Shown: positions 9,709 through 19,205 of the stretch, one piece after another
How positions within the stretch are numbered: the stretch's first letter is position 1
Layout: each line of letters begins with the position of its first letter
From: Leptospira soteropolitanensis
GTDB lineage: Bacteria > Spirochaetota > Leptospiria > Leptospirales > Leptospiraceae
Assembly (NCBI RefSeq): GCF_026151655.1
Contig: NZ_JAMQPN010000002.1
Location: forward strand, 186,001 to 250,000
Direction of reading: 5' to 3'
DNA: 64,000 bases
Made by a program: the position numbers and the translations under genes
The notes under the pieces: generated by a model
What the model was told of the DNA's origin: nothing
Seen by the model: only the letters and a program-made list of their open reading frames with translations
Database searches by the model: none

Positions 9709-11339
9709 AATCAAAACAAAATAGGTCGGCTTCTATCTATTTTTTTCTATTTAGCACTTGGTTCGAATACCTCGTATTAACAAAAATCAAACGAAAATTC
9801 AAAAGCCAAACAAATTATGAATCAGCGCGAATTCATTTTTTAAAAAGAAAAGGAAAAGAAACAAAAATCCTCTTTTTTCAGTTAGGTGGCGTATATATCA
9901 AAATTGGTCAATTTGTAAGTAATTTGTTCCATGTTTTACCGGAAGAATTTTTATGGGAGTTACAAGACTTACAAGACAAAATCCCTCCGAGAGATTTTGC
10001 GGACATAAACAAACGTTGGCTTAATGATTATGGGAAGTCCATGTTTGAAATTTTTACAAATTTAGATACTGCAGCTTATGCTAGCGCCTCAACAGCGCAA
10101 GTTCATATCGGTTATTATCAAAACAAAAAAGTCGCAATCAAAACTTTATATCCAGGGATAGAAGCGGATGCCATACGGGACTTAAAAACCATTTCAAGAG
10201 TTATATGGATCATCGACCGTTTTGTATTTAAAATATCTGCCAAAGAAGTAAATGAACAATTAAAAACAATGATCCGAGCTGAACTTGATCTTCGGGGTGA
10301 ACTAAAAAACTTAAAATACACCAAACAACTATTTGCTCTAGAAAAGGATTTTTATTTCCCTAATCCTATTGATGAACTTTGTAATAAACATACGCTTGTC
10401 ACAGAATTTGTTGAAGGAAATAAAATTTACGAACTGGGACCCGTCGATCCACATTCCAAAAAAAGCCCCCAATTAGAAAAATTAGTAAGGGCCTATATAT
10501 TAATGATATTCGAATACCGCTTCTTCCATGCGGACCCACATCCAGGAAATTTAATTTTTATGGATACGGGAGAACTTTGTTTTATCGATTTTGGAGCAGT
10601 TCAGTCTATTTCCGAAGAAGAAACGCGTATCCTGGAAAGGATTCTAATTGGTGCGATGAGAAAAGATTATCATTTGATCACAGAATCCTTGTTTGAGTTA
10701 GGGGCCGTGACAGAAAGTTTATCAAAAGAAGAACTGATCCAAATTGTAAAGTATTCCCTCGAAAAACTAAATCGTATTTTGGAATCCACTGACCATTTTC
10801 GAAACATTGGACTCGATACACTGCGGCCTGCTGAAGACCTTCGTTTTTTAAAGGAAATTCAGGTGAGTCTAAAACGTTTGCTTTCCAGTTTAAAACTTCC
10901 TCCCAATTTTTTAAGCCTCCACCGTGTGCTTGCTTTGTTACTCGGAAATTCATCATATTTGGATCCAACTCGCTCCATGATCGATTATGCAGAAAAACCC
11001 TTTTCACAAATTGTTCTAAAAGGAAGTTCCTTAAAAAAACTTTGGAAAGATGAAGGTGAGGAGTTTATTACAAGCCTATTTTCCTTACCGAAGGAACTAA
11101 ATGAATTTTTATACAAATGGAATCGAGGAGAATTCCAAACACCAGATTCCTCGAGAAAAGAAGAGTTGAGGCTAAAAGAAATTTTTACTTTTGGAGCCTT
11201 AGGTTCGATATTTTTCTTTTTCGGAATGTATTATTCTGAAAAATTCTGGAAAGAACCAAGCATATTATTTTACATACTATCAGGACTTAGTTTTTGGGCT
11301 TTAGCCAAATCAAGTCTAAGTTACTGGAAACAAAAATAA
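9705..11339 (+). CDS. ABC1/UbiB-family atypical protein kinase-like membrane protein
   Basis: A 544-residue protein of the ABC1/UbiB/ADCK family, ATP-binding kinase-like proteins linked to quinone and lipid metabolism. Family marks are the KxGQ motif (VYIKIGQFVS near residue 60), the Ala-rich loop ASTAQVH with the following VAIK lysine, the ExD-containing AELDLRGELKN, the catalytic-like HADPHPGNLIF and the metal-binding IDFGAV. Two hydrophobic spans lie at the C-terminus (about 495-540), placing it in the membrane. It is coupled to the upstream oxidoreductase gene; no ubiquinone or menaquinone gene is adjacent, so its target is unknown. Confidence 0.85.
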   Translation: MKSKQNRSASIYFFLFSTWFEYLVLTKIKRKFKSQTNYESARIHFLKRKGKETKILFFQLGGVYIKIGQFVSNLFHVLPEEFLWELQDLQDKIPPRDFADINKRWLNDYGKSMFEIFTNLDTAAYASASTAQVHIGYYQNKKVAIKTLYPGIEADAIRDLKTISRVIWIIDRFVFKISAKEVNEQLKTMIRAELDLRGELKNLKYTKQLFALEKDFYFPNPIDELCNKHTLVTEFVEGNKIYELGPVDPHSKKSPQLEKLVRAYILMIFEYRFFHADPHPGNLIFMDTGELCFIDFGAVQSISEEETRILERILIGAMRKDYHLITESLFELGAVTESLSKEELIQIVKYSLEKLNRILESTDHFRNIGLDTLRPAEDLRFLKEIQVSLKRLLSSLKLPPNFLSLHRVLALLLGNSSYLDPTRSMIDYAEKPFSQIVLKGSSLKKLWKDEGEEFITSLFSLPKELNEFLYKWNRGEFQTPDSSRKEELRLKEIFTFGALGSIFFFFGMYYSEKFWKEPSILFYILSGLSFWALAKSSLSYWKQK

Positions 11340-11357
11340 ACGGACCACCTCTAATTT

Positions 11358-11918
11358 ATGAATCTACCTAAAACCCCATTTTTTTCGGTCTTCAAACCTG
11401 GATACCTAGCCTTTGTTGCATTTGGACTTTTTTTAGATTTATCATCCAAATATATCATTATTACAAAAATGTTAGCACATGAAAGCATCCCCGTGTTAGG
11501 TGATTTTTTCCGATTGTCTTTAACTTTCAACACTGGCTTCGTATTTGGTTTATTTCAAGACAATGCATTGCCATCTTTGTTCGCCACTGGGTTTGCCATT
11601 GTGTTCTTAATTTTTTACCGGTGGCAAAATGCCGATTTGGGCCATGCTTGGGGATGGAATTTTGTGATGGCTGGTGCCTTTGGCAATTTTTTAGATAAAT
11701 TTTTTGTAAAAATACCAGGTGTTGGATTTCGATTTGGATTCACTCCTGAAAAACCCGGAATTGAATACATTGGAGTGGTTGACTTTTTAGATTTTGAATG
11801 GCCTGATTTTTTACTCTTTGATCGTTGGCCTGCCTTCAATGTGGCAGACTCTTGTGTTTCCATAGGGATCGTAATTCTACTTTTAACTATGGACTGGAAA
11901 GAGTTAGACAAAAAATAA
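11358..11918 (+). CDS. lspA: Lipoprotein signal peptidase (signal peptidase II)
   Basis: Aspartic membrane protease that cleaves prolipoproteins just before the lipidated Cys. The 186-residue protein has four hydrophobic spans and the conserved blocks [26 protein letters not shown] and [11 protein letters not shown]; the aspartates in the last blocks are the expected catalytic pair. It is longer than the E. coli enzyme because of an insert between the two catalytic blocks. The many lipobox proteins in this window would be its substrates. It ends 13 bp before a strong hairpin terminator. Confidence 0.93.
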   Translation: MNLPKTPFFSVFKPGYLAFVAFGLFLDLSSKYIIITKMLAHESIPVLGDFFRLSLTFNTGFVFGLFQDNALPSLFATGFAIVFLIFYRWQNADLGHAWGWNFVMAGAFGNFLDKFFVKIPGVGFRFGFTPEKPGIEYIGVVDFLDFEWPDFLLFDRWPAFNVADSCVSIGIVILLLTMDWKELDKK

Positions 11919-11931
11919 GTTTACTTCTTTA

Positions 11932-11975
11932 GGGATCAAATTCTGAAATTTGATCCCATTTCATTTTTCTTTTTT
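11932..11975 (+). terminator. Rho-independent terminator after lspA
   Basis: A perfect 11-bp stem (arms 11932-11942 and 11947-11957, GGGATCAAATT and its complement) encloses a 4-nt CTGA loop and is followed by a T-rich tail to about 11975. It ends the plus-strand unit; the T-tract runs up to the stop codon of the convergent gene at 11974. A weak A-rich stretch on the other side could let it also act on the minus strand. Confidence 0.85.
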
Positions 11976-12684
11976 ATAATAGATAACTTCTCATCACATT
12001 CACTGATAAAGTTTTTAATACATCTTTATCCTCTTCGATTTTTCCCACTTTCCAGTTAATTCCAGAAGGAGATGCATATAAACTTCTCGCCGGTTTTCCT
12101 TCAGACGGGCCACAAACACGAATTAAATGGATAGATTTTTCCTTTGCTAAAGAAGCAAAATAGGTAAGGTCTTCTTCGTAGGAACGTCTTTCATCTGTAT
12201 GAGATAAATAAAATACAATCTCAATATCTTCTTTTTTAAATTCTTCCCAAATGGATTCATTCTCTAAGTCTTCACCTACAATAAGACCAAAACGAAGGCC
12301 ACCCATAATAAAAATGGACTCCGTTTTTCCCGGATCCACCCCAGGTTCTTTTAAAGAAGAAGGAGATTTTTTTTCATAAAAATCAACTAACACTAACGAC
12401 TGAAGAATGGGGAGGGCACAAACCAAATTTCCATCTTCATTTTTTCGATAATGACTACCGCCAAGAATGACTCCAGAAAACGATTCGGAAATTTCCAATA
12501 GATGATCTTGGTATTCCTTTTCGTGTTTAGTGGCATTTTCCGGTGAATCACTTTGAAAGAAGTGAGGATAACCTTCTGGGAAAATTAAAAAATGAGCCTT
12601 AGTTTGTTGGATTTTGGAAATTTCTTCAGGACTGATTCGTTTGTGTAAGTTTTTTTGAAAAATTGCGATTTTGATGACTGCCAT
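11974..12684 (-). CDS. Nitrilase/amidase-fold protein lacking the catalytic cysteine
   Basis: A 236-residue protein with the carbon-nitrogen hydrolase fold: Glu37 in LIFPEGYP matches the first catalytic residue and Lys105/106 in DFYEKK the second. The third should be Cys in a GxxxCxD motif, but the sequence reads GLIVGEDL, with Gly137 at that place, so hydrolysis is not expected. It may be a binding or regulatory protein. Its ATG overlaps the stop of the preceding large gene by one base (TAATG), so the two are probably translated together. The fold call is by motif reading. Confidence 0.65.
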   Translation of the reverse strand: MAVIKIAIFQKNLHKRISPEEISKIQQTKAHFLIFPEGYPHFFQSDSPENATKHEKEYQDHLLEISESFSGVILGGSHYRKNEDGNLVCALPILQSLVLVDFYEKKSPSSLKEPGVDPGKTESIFIMGGLRFGLIVGEDLENESIWEEFKKEDIEIVFYLSHTDERRSYEEDLTYFASLAKEKSIHLIRVCGPSEGKPARSLYASPSGINWKVGKIEEDKDVLKTLSVNVMRSYLL

Positions 12685-14600
12685 TAAAAAGGATTCCCAC
12701 TTGGTAATATGTCATCATCCAAAGGTTCGTCTGTATTGTCATTTTCTTCATTAGACAAATCTTCCGTCTTATCTTGGGATTCCAAATCACTCGTCAGTTT
12801 TGTTTGAGGAATTGCCTCTTCGTTTCCCTCTTTATCCAAATCGGCAATTTCCGTTTGTCCCGATTCGCTGTTTGCATTTCCTAAATCGACTCCAAAAGAA
12901 GATTTCATTTGGTCTGGGGTGAGTTCCACAAGTCCACCGAATAAATCTCCTGTGTCAAGGCGGTCATACAAAGCAAGTAGGTAACAATATGCTTCCATAA
13001 TGCATTGTTTTACTGCTTTTTTATTGAGTCGTTTCCGCGACTCCATAGAATCAAGAGTTAAAACGTCATTCATATTGGCGACGATTTCCTTTTTGCTTTT
13101 CATATCCTTAATCAGAATGAGAAGTGAATCTCTTGACTTTAAACTAAATTCTTTAATCGCCATTCGCACTGTTCTAGATTGACCAGTTCGTTTTTGTTCA
13201 ATTCCAGTTAACTTTTTCGAGGCTTCGATGTAGTTTGCGCCAGGGTTGGCTTTGTGTTTTTCTAACTCTTTAATCACATCGTTATAGATTCTAAATTGGT
13301 CTATAATGGTTCTTGTACCTTCATAGATATCCAACATCTTTTGACGATAATCAACCTTTACTCCATTGACAGAGCCTGGTTTGATATCTATTTTTTTTGT
13401 AGTCATTACAAATGAATATTCATCATCAAATTCATAAAAATAAAAAAGAGATAGTAGGGCTTTGTCAGAATCAGGAATATGTGCGTATTCATTTTTTGGA
13501 TCAAATTTTTTGCGAAGTTTGGGAATGGAATACATTTGCATCAAACGCATTCCGTAGGCCTGTTCTTTCGATAAAGGAACTTCTTCTTCCTTTTTTTCAG
13601 CATCTTTGGATTCTTCTTCTTTTTTCTCATCCCTAGTTTCAACTGGTTTTCCACCCGGAACGTTTTCACCAGATTTTCGTTGTCCAGGTCTATCCTCTGG
13701 TAAAATACCAAGAAGGTTTTCCATATAACGTGAAATAAGTGGGATATTTTTATTTTCTGCTCGCAAAACAACTAAATACAATCGGTCAAAAAAACCATCA
13801 AAGAGAATATCAATCTCTTGTGTTACCTTTCGTTTTTTGTTTGCATAAATGAGGGAAGGTTTCCCCTCTAATTTTTGTAATTCATCATACGCTTGTACAA
13901 AAGACTTTTTCAATGTTTCTTGGTAAGGATAAAGAATATACATCCTTTTAAAAAGTGCATAAATTGGGTTTTTAACTCGTTCAATGGCAACAGGAGATTC
14001 TGGTGCAACCATAATGGGATCGGTAATATCTGTTAACTCAGGGCCATTATATAATTTTTGTCCCATCGCAAGTAATTCAACAAGAAGGGGATTGATTCTG
14101 TCCAAAGCTTTACTCAGTTGCGGTGAGTATTGTTGGTTGGCCAAAAGTTCGTTCCCACTGTATTGAAGTTCGATTAACGCTTGCTTGGCCCTTATGCTAA
14201 AATCATGCATAAATTTTGGAGTGAGGTCGCTCGAACCAAATGGAGTCACACGGGCAAGCCAACATTTGAGTTTGATTCCGAACCTGGCAGAGAAACTACT
14301 GATTTCTTTTTCAAATTGGGCTTTGGAGTCTGCCTGCGATCTAGAATTGGACGAATCGGATGATTTGTTTTGGCTTCCGCCTCGGTTTCCCGAACGGCTA
14401 TCCTCTCCTCCACGTGAAACCGTGCTTGTGCGCACCTTTGGTTCTGGGCGATTTTTCTTTGTCTCGTCTTCTTTTGGAGGTTGTTTTTCTTTTATGATTT
14501 CCCCGCCGGCACTGACAAACTTATTGAACATGTCTTTTCTTGCAGACTCATCCAGTTTCCCAACGCCAATTGCCCTTTTTGTATTATCAAATTCGCCCAT
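12684..14600 (-). CDS. Large soluble protein of unknown function, charged and low-complexity linkers
   Basis: I do not recognise this 638-residue protein. It has no signal peptide or membrane span. An N-terminal Ser/Arg/Gly/Asn-rich stretch (about residues 40-95), a central Lys/Glu-rich linker (about 320-345) and an acidic Asp/Glu/Asn-rich tail separate two helical, mostly charged domains. A TTG at 14627 would add nine residues, but the ATG at 14600 begins the natural-looking MGEFDNTK and is preferred; neither has an ideal ribosome site. It is divergent from the MoxR/VWA genes and coupled to the nitrilase-fold gene. Confidence 0.7.
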   Translation of the reverse strand: MGEFDNTKRAIGVGKLDESARKDMFNKFVSAGGEIIKEKQPPKEDETKKNRPEPKVRTSTVSRGGEDSRSGNRGGSQNKSSDSSNSRSQADSKAQFEKEISSFSARFGIKLKCWLARVTPFGSSDLTPKFMHDFSIRAKQALIELQYSGNELLANQQYSPQLSKALDRINPLLVELLAMGQKLYNGPELTDITDPIMVAPESPVAIERVKNPIYALFKRMYILYPYQETLKKSFVQAYDELQKLEGKPSLIYANKKRKVTQEIDILFDGFFDRLYLVVLRAENKNIPLISRYMENLLGILPEDRPGQRKSGENVPGGKPVETRDEKKEEESKDAEKKEEEVPLSKEQAYGMRLMQMYSIPKLRKKFDPKNEYAHIPDSDKALLSLFYFYEFDDEYSFVMTTKKIDIKPGSVNGVKVDYRQKMLDIYEGTRTIIDQFRIYNDVIKELEKHKANPGANYIEASKKLTGIEQKRTGQSRTVRMAIKEFSLKSRDSLLILIKDMKSKKEIVANMNDVLTLDSMESRKRLNKKAVKQCIMEAYCYLLALYDRLDTGDLFGGLVELTPDQMKSSFGVDLGNANSESGQTEIADLDKEGNEEAIPQTKLTSDLESQDKTEDLSNEENDNTDEPLDDDILPSGNPF

Positions 14601-14713
14601 AGTTTTACTATCGTTCCAATTCCTCAATATGGGAATTCAATTTCTTACAAAAAGCAATTTTTAGTGGATTCCCCTGTTTTTCGGAAAAGATTGGAGTCCA
14701 AAAGGTAGGTATT

Positions 14714-15502
14714 ATGGCTGAATATATCCTCTCAGAAGATCTGAAAGAAGCCGTCCAAGTGGCAGAAATTACAAAGAGACCACTCCTTCTCAAAGGTGAA
14801 CCTGGGACAGGAAAAACACTCCTTGCCAGTTTCCTCTCGGAGACAAAGAACCTTCCTCTTTACCGGTGGCATATCAAATCCACGAGTCTTGCCAAGGAAG
14901 GTTTGTATTTTTATGATGCCGTCTCAAGACTGAACGATTCGCGGTTTCCGGAGGAGGAAGCCATGCTTCGAGTTAGGGACGTAAAAAATTACATTCGCTT
15001 AGGTGCTTTGGGAGAAGCTTTTTCGCAAGAAAATAAAGCAGTTGTTCTTATTGATGAAATAGATAAAGCGGACATTGAATTTCCCAATGACTTACTTCTA
15101 GAATTAGACAAAATGGAATTTTTTATCCCCGAAACAAAAGAACATATCATAGCGAAAGAAAGACCAATCGTCATCATTACTTCGAATAACGAAAAAGAAC
15201 TTCCAGATGCTTTCCTACGAAGATGTATTTTCCATTACATTGAATTTCCGAAACGAGAAGCAATGAAAGAAATTATCAAGGCTCATTTTCCCTCCATCCA
15301 AACGGAGTTTATGGAAAAAGCATTAGCTATGTTTTATTCCATCCGAAAAATTGAGAGCCTACGTAAAAAACCTTCCACAAGCGAACTGCTTGATTGGATC
15401 CAAGTCCTACTGGTATCGGGAGAAAATTTAGAAACAAATAAAATTCCTTTTGCAGGAACCTTATTTAAGTCAGAAGAAGATTACCGAGTTTATTTGAACT
15501 AA
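14714..15502 (+). CDS. MoxR-type AAA+ ATPase
   Basis: A 262-residue AAA+ ATPase of the MoxR/CbbQ group, chaperone-like ATPases that work with a VWA-domain partner to mature or activate a target protein. Walker A is GEPGTGKT (residues 28-35), Walker B VVLIDEID (110-117) and an arginine-finger region FLRRC lies near residue 170. An AGGTAGG ribosome site precedes the ATG. The VWA gene starts one base after its stop codon. The target is not evident; the unknown protein encoded divergently next to it is one candidate. Confidence 0.87.
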   Translation: MAEYILSEDLKEAVQVAEITKRPLLLKGEPGTGKTLLASFLSETKNLPLYRWHIKSTSLAKEGLYFYDAVSRLNDSRFPEEEAMLRVRDVKNYIRLGALGEAFSQENKAVVLIDEIDKADIEFPNDLLLELDKMEFFIPETKEHIIAKERPIVIITSNNEKELPDAFLRRCIFHYIEFPKREAMKEIIKAHFPSIQTEFMEKALAMFYSIRKIESLRKKPSTSELLDWIQVLLVSGENLETNKIPFAGTLFKSEEDYRVYLN

Positions 15503-15503
15503 T

Positions 15504-16706
15504 ATGTTTTTGGATTTTTTTTATAACCTAAGAGGAGAGTCGGTTCCCTGTTCCACAGGAGAACTGATTGCTTTTCTCGAAAGCCTAAGAAAACTCACAG
15601 ACCCCTCGGGCTATATGAGTCTAGACCAGCTTTACCGAGTTGGTCGACTTAACTTTGCTAAAGACCTAAAATTTTACGATAGTTATGATCTTGCTTTTTC
15701 TAAAACCTTTGGAACGTGGAAGGAACAAAGAATTCAATTCCGCGACATACTTTTTGAATGGTTAGAAGAAAATATTCCTAAACATCTAAGTGACAGAGAA
15801 AAACTAAATGCACCTAACTTGAGTATGGAAGAAGTCATAGAGGAATTAAAAAAGAGGTTAGCAGAACAAAAAGAACGCCATGATGGTGGCAGCAAATGGA
15901 TAGGTACATCAGGAACCTCACCATTCGGTAACTCCGGCTTCAATCCCAACGGAATCTCTATAGGTGGGAATACGGAAGGAGAGGGGAACCGTTCTGGTGT
16001 TAGTTTATGGAACGAAAGAAAGTACAAAGCATACCGCGAAGATGAAATTTTAGATACCAGATCCATTCAACTTGCACTAAAAGAACTTAGGTTTCTAAAA
16101 AAAGAAGGAAGAAGAGAACTCCATGTAGACAAAACCATTAATAGAACTTGTGAAAACGGCGGTGAGATCGAACTTATTGAAGAAAGAGAACGTAAAAATT
16201 CACTTCGCCTTGTACTCATCATGGATATAGGTGGGAGTATGACCCCTCATTCTGACAGAGTGAGCAAATTATTTAGTGCCAGTCGCGGTCTCTACCATTT
16301 CAAAGAAGTTCATAATTATTTTTTTCACAATATCTTTCATGAATATTTATACGCGAATCACGAGTTCCAAACCCGTATTTCACTCAAACAATTTGAGGAA
16401 AAGTTTCGCAAAAACACAAAACTAATTTTTGTCGGTGATGCCTATATGGCACCTTACGAATTAATGGGTACACCTTACAATCCTTATGCGTATCATAGCT
16501 CTAGTTCTGAAGAAAAACAAAGAAAGGCAAAAAGTGGACTGGAATCATTAAAAGAATTAGTCGGATATTTCCCTGAATCGGTTTGGCTCAATCCCGAACC
16601 CAAACGATTTTGGGGAGCTCCTACCATCGAGGCAATTGAAGACGTAGTTCCGATGTTTCCCTTAACGATTGAAGGTTTACGTAAGGCTGTAAAAAGGTTA
16701 GTTTAA
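15504..16706 (+). CDS. VWA-domain protein of the CoxE type, partner of the MoxR ATPase
   Basis: A 400-residue protein whose C-terminal half is a von Willebrand A domain beginning near residue 235. The metal-site motif reads DIGGS (241-245) instead of the canonical DxSxS, so its first Ser is Gly; a later Asp in GDAYMAP could be another metal ligand. The N-terminal half is helical and charged with a Gly/Ser/Asn-rich linker (about 128-168). Such proteins act with MoxR ATPases; the gene follows the ATPase gene with no gap. Cytoplasmic, no signal peptide. Confidence 0.8.
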   Translation: MFLDFFYNLRGESVPCSTGELIAFLESLRKLTDPSGYMSLDQLYRVGRLNFAKDLKFYDSYDLAFSKTFGTWKEQRIQFRDILFEWLEENIPKHLSDREKLNAPNLSMEEVIEELKKRLAEQKERHDGGSKWIGTSGTSPFGNSGFNPNGISIGGNTEGEGNRSGVSLWNERKYKAYREDEILDTRSIQLALKELRFLKKEGRRELHVDKTINRTCENGGEIELIEERERKNSLRLVLIMDIGGSMTPHSDRVSKLFSASRGLYHFKEVHNYFFHNIFHEYLYANHEFQTRISLKQFEEKFRKNTKLIFVGDAYMAPYELMGTPYNPYAYHSSSSEEKQRKAKSGLESLKELVGYFPESVWLNPEPKRFWGAPTIEAIEDVVPMFPLTIEGLRKAVKRLV

Positions 16707-16766
16707 CCAAATTTCTCTAGCATTTCTCATTGATTTTAGAAGTATTTTTGCCGTTAATCATACCAA

Positions 16767-18113
16767 ATGATCACACAAATTTCTATCCCCAGTCTGGTCA
16801 TTTTACTCATAAATTTTCTTACTTTAGGATTTTATTATTCCTTCTATCGCTTTCATTTTTATCGATTTACAGAATCATTTTTACAATACACTGCGTTCGC
16901 ATTTTCTATTTTTAGTGCAGGTATTGCGATAGGTTTACAAGCTTTACTTTTGAATTGGATTCCCATTTTCCCGCCTTTTTGGAATGCATTCATTCATTCT
17001 GCTTTGATTGAAGAGTTTGCCAAACTCCTTGGAATATTCCTTTTTTTTAGAAAAAATCAGGATGAATTTACTGTTACCGATGGAATTTTTTATGGATTGG
17101 TGTTAGGTGGAGGTTTTGGGTTAGTAGAAAATATTTTATACTATATCAATACGGGGCTTTGGTCTCAGGTCCTTCGTTCCATAACAGCATTGCCCATTCA
17201 TATGATGAACGGCGGACTCATCGGTGCTTACCTAATGATGTTTTTATTTCACAAAAACCCCATTTTCAAATGGGGTAAGTTACTTTTTGGTTTTATTATT
17301 TGTGTTGGCATTCACGGACTATATAATCTATCCTTATTTCAAGAAATCGATTTACTTATCATACTTCCCATTTGTATACTTTCACTTTTTTTTCTATTGG
17401 AACTAACCATTGCAAAATCTCGGGTACTCGTTCCCGGCCATATCCTAAAACTTATGAACATGAGTATGGAAGAATACGAAATTCTAAGCCGTCACAACCG
17501 ACATGAAGGTTGGATTCAAAATATCCAAAAACATATATCCACATCTGATATCAAACTATTACAATATCCTAATTTAAGACACTCAATCCTCACAGTTTTC
17601 TTTTTAGTTCCAGGAATTCTTTCAGTTTTCCTTCTGATAGATTCCCCTGATTGGATTTCACATAAGTTTCCGGATTTGGCCCTTCAGGATTATTTTGCTT
17701 TATTTGTATTATATCCGACCATCCTATCTTTGATGTTTTTCTTTGCGGGAATTATAAATCCTTATTTTTTTAGAGATCGAATGCTCGAAGTTCCACTTTT
17801 TAGTTCCGTTGATTTACATACGCCAAATACGGAAGAAAATTCTGCTATTTTTCATATCCAAGCCAATATGTTCTATCTACCGACTTCGCAAATGTTTCCA
17901 GAAAATACTAAGGCAAAATTCGATCTATGGATTGGATTACAATGTTTTGTTGGGCTATCTGGAACAATACTTTGGTGTAAAGAAAATGAAGAAGGGAATT
18001 GTGGGGCGATGTGCCAATTGGACAAAATTCCTTATTCCTTTCTACTAAAATGGCATTTTTTAAGATTTAAACAAAACTTTAAAAATTTATTTTTAAGAAA
18101 ATCTATTGTTTGA
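16767..18113 (+). CDS. PrsW-family intramembrane protease-like protein
   Basis: A 448-residue multi-span protein related to PrsW, a glutamic-type intramembrane protease that in Bacillus cleaves an anti-sigma factor. The family motifs are present: Glu82-Glu83 in IEEFAK, a Gly-rich block GLVLGGGFGLVEN ending in Glu121-Asn122, His145 in IHMMNGG and a later GIHGLYN. The core occupies about residues 1-210; a further ~235 residues with two or more hydrophobic spans form an extension not needed by PrsW itself. Substrate unknown. It lies 60 bp after the VWA gene and may have its own promoter. Confidence 0.75.
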   Translation: MITQISIPSLVILLINFLTLGFYYSFYRFHFYRFTESFLQYTAFAFSIFSAGIAIGLQALLLNWIPIFPPFWNAFIHSALIEEFAKLLGIFLFFRKNQDEFTVTDGIFYGLVLGGGFGLVENILYYINTGLWSQVLRSITALPIHMMNGGLIGAYLMMFLFHKNPIFKWGKLLFGFIICVGIHGLYNLSLFQEIDLLIILPICILSLFFLLELTIAKSRVLVPGHILKLMNMSMEEYEILSRHNRHEGWIQNIQKHISTSDIKLLQYPNLRHSILTVFFLVPGILSVFLLIDSPDWISHKFPDLALQDYFALFVLYPTILSLMFFFAGIINPYFFRDRMLEVPLFSSVDLHTPNTEENSAIFHIQANMFYLPTSQMFPENTKAKFDLWIGLQCFVGLSGTILWCKENEEGNCGAMCQLDKIPYSFLLKWHFLRFKQNFKNLFLRKSIV

Positions 18114-18123
18114 TTTATATAAT

Positions 18124-19188
18124 TTAAAAACGAGACTCAAAGCTAAAACCATAAAACATACTATCGTTTGGTTTTTGAAAAGGTTGCCAAATCCCACTGA
18201 ATCGAGTTAAGTTTGGTCTCATATCTACATAGGGTTTTAAATATACTCCACTATTACTTTCTTTTTTCGTTTCGATACTTCCTAAATAAAAACTATCAAT
18301 CAAACTATAAGAAATGATGGCTGTGAAAACTGCGGAATAAATGAGAAACCTTTGCCTATGAAAATCATAATGATCAGTACTTAACGTATTTGCAAAAATA
18401 AAAACCCTGCCATCACCAGAAGGAATATATTCAATATCTTTATTAATTGCATTCACCGATGCATTGTATTCATATAACATCCCGAGTCCCGACAATAAAG
18501 CACCACCAAAAACAAAGGCTGCTTTGCCGTATTTTTTTTCAGCTATGGGTGAATAACCAGGAATCACTTTAGGAGTTTCTTCTTTTATCACCTTAACAAT
18601 CACTGATTTATTTTGGATCTCCAAGGATTTAAAATCTAAAGGATCAAAGGTGACTATAGTTTTAGATTCGCTTTCAATGGTGATTTTTCCGCGTTCCAAG
18701 GATTTGAAAACTCCAAGAATCTCTTTGTCTCCAAAAACCCATTTTCCTCGTACACCAGAATCAATGTAGCGTTCCATAGGAAGTCCAGAGTCTGAGTTTA
18801 CCTGTAGAGTCGAAATTTTTTTTAGTGGAATTGTTTCTAATTCCAAAGGACTGCTTTTTTTAGAAAAACTAGCAGATGTTTTTGTTAATTTGGTGAGAAT
18901 TAAATCGCAGTCTTCTACTCCGAATGTTTTATAATCTGCACAAGCCGGTAGACCATCGTATCCAACATCGATACCCAAAACATCTGTGTTTAAGAATTTG
19001 TAACGTTTTCCCTGGTCTTGCCATTCCACATGACTCACCGTTACATTAACTACCTTTCCATTCAGTACTTCTCCTGATTTCAGCCGAATTCGATCCGCAG
19101 AAAGGGAGGTGATACAGGCCACCGCAAAACAGACGAGAGAGGTGACTCGAAAAAGGGATGGGAAGGATATGTGGGTGCCTAAAACCAA
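18124..19188 (-). CDS. Exported/membrane protein with LSM-like repeats, function unknown
   Basis: A 354-residue protein, probably starting at TTG 19188, with an N-terminal hydrophobic signal (about 14-30). After cleavage comes a segment DRIRLKSGEVLNGKV followed by beta-rich sequence, and a second similar segment WVFGDKEILGVFKSL near residue 150; both look like small LSM/SH3-type beta-barrel repeats. Two hydrophobic spans follow (about 225-245 and 280-300), then a basic tail. A related segment sits at the C-terminus of the 514-residue protein at 20766. I do not recognise a named family. The gene is divergent from the phosphatase gene across a palindrome. Confidence 0.6.
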   Translation of the reverse strand: MVLGTHISFPSLFRVTSLVCFAVACITSLSADRIRLKSGEVLNGKVVNVTVSHVEWQDQGKRYKFLNTDVLGIDVGYDGLPACADYKTFGVEDCDLILTKLTKTSASFSKKSSPLELETIPLKKISTLQVNSDSGLPMERYIDSGVRGKWVFGDKEILGVFKSLERGKITIESESKTIVTFDPLDFKSLEIQNKSVIVKVIKEETPKVIPGYSPIAEKKYGKAAFVFGGALLSGLGMLYEYNASVNAINKDIEYIPSGDGRVFIFANTLSTDHYDFHRQRFLIYSAVFTAIISYSLIDSFYLGSIETKKESNSGVYLKPYVDMRPNLTRFSGIWQPFQKPNDSMFYGFSFESRF

Positions 19189-19205
19189 TGGAAATTCTCA
19201 ATTTT

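Noticed and set aside
14601..14627. TTG start nine codons upstream for the large unknown protein
   Set aside because: ATG 14600 is a better start codon and the added residues look like untranslated leader.
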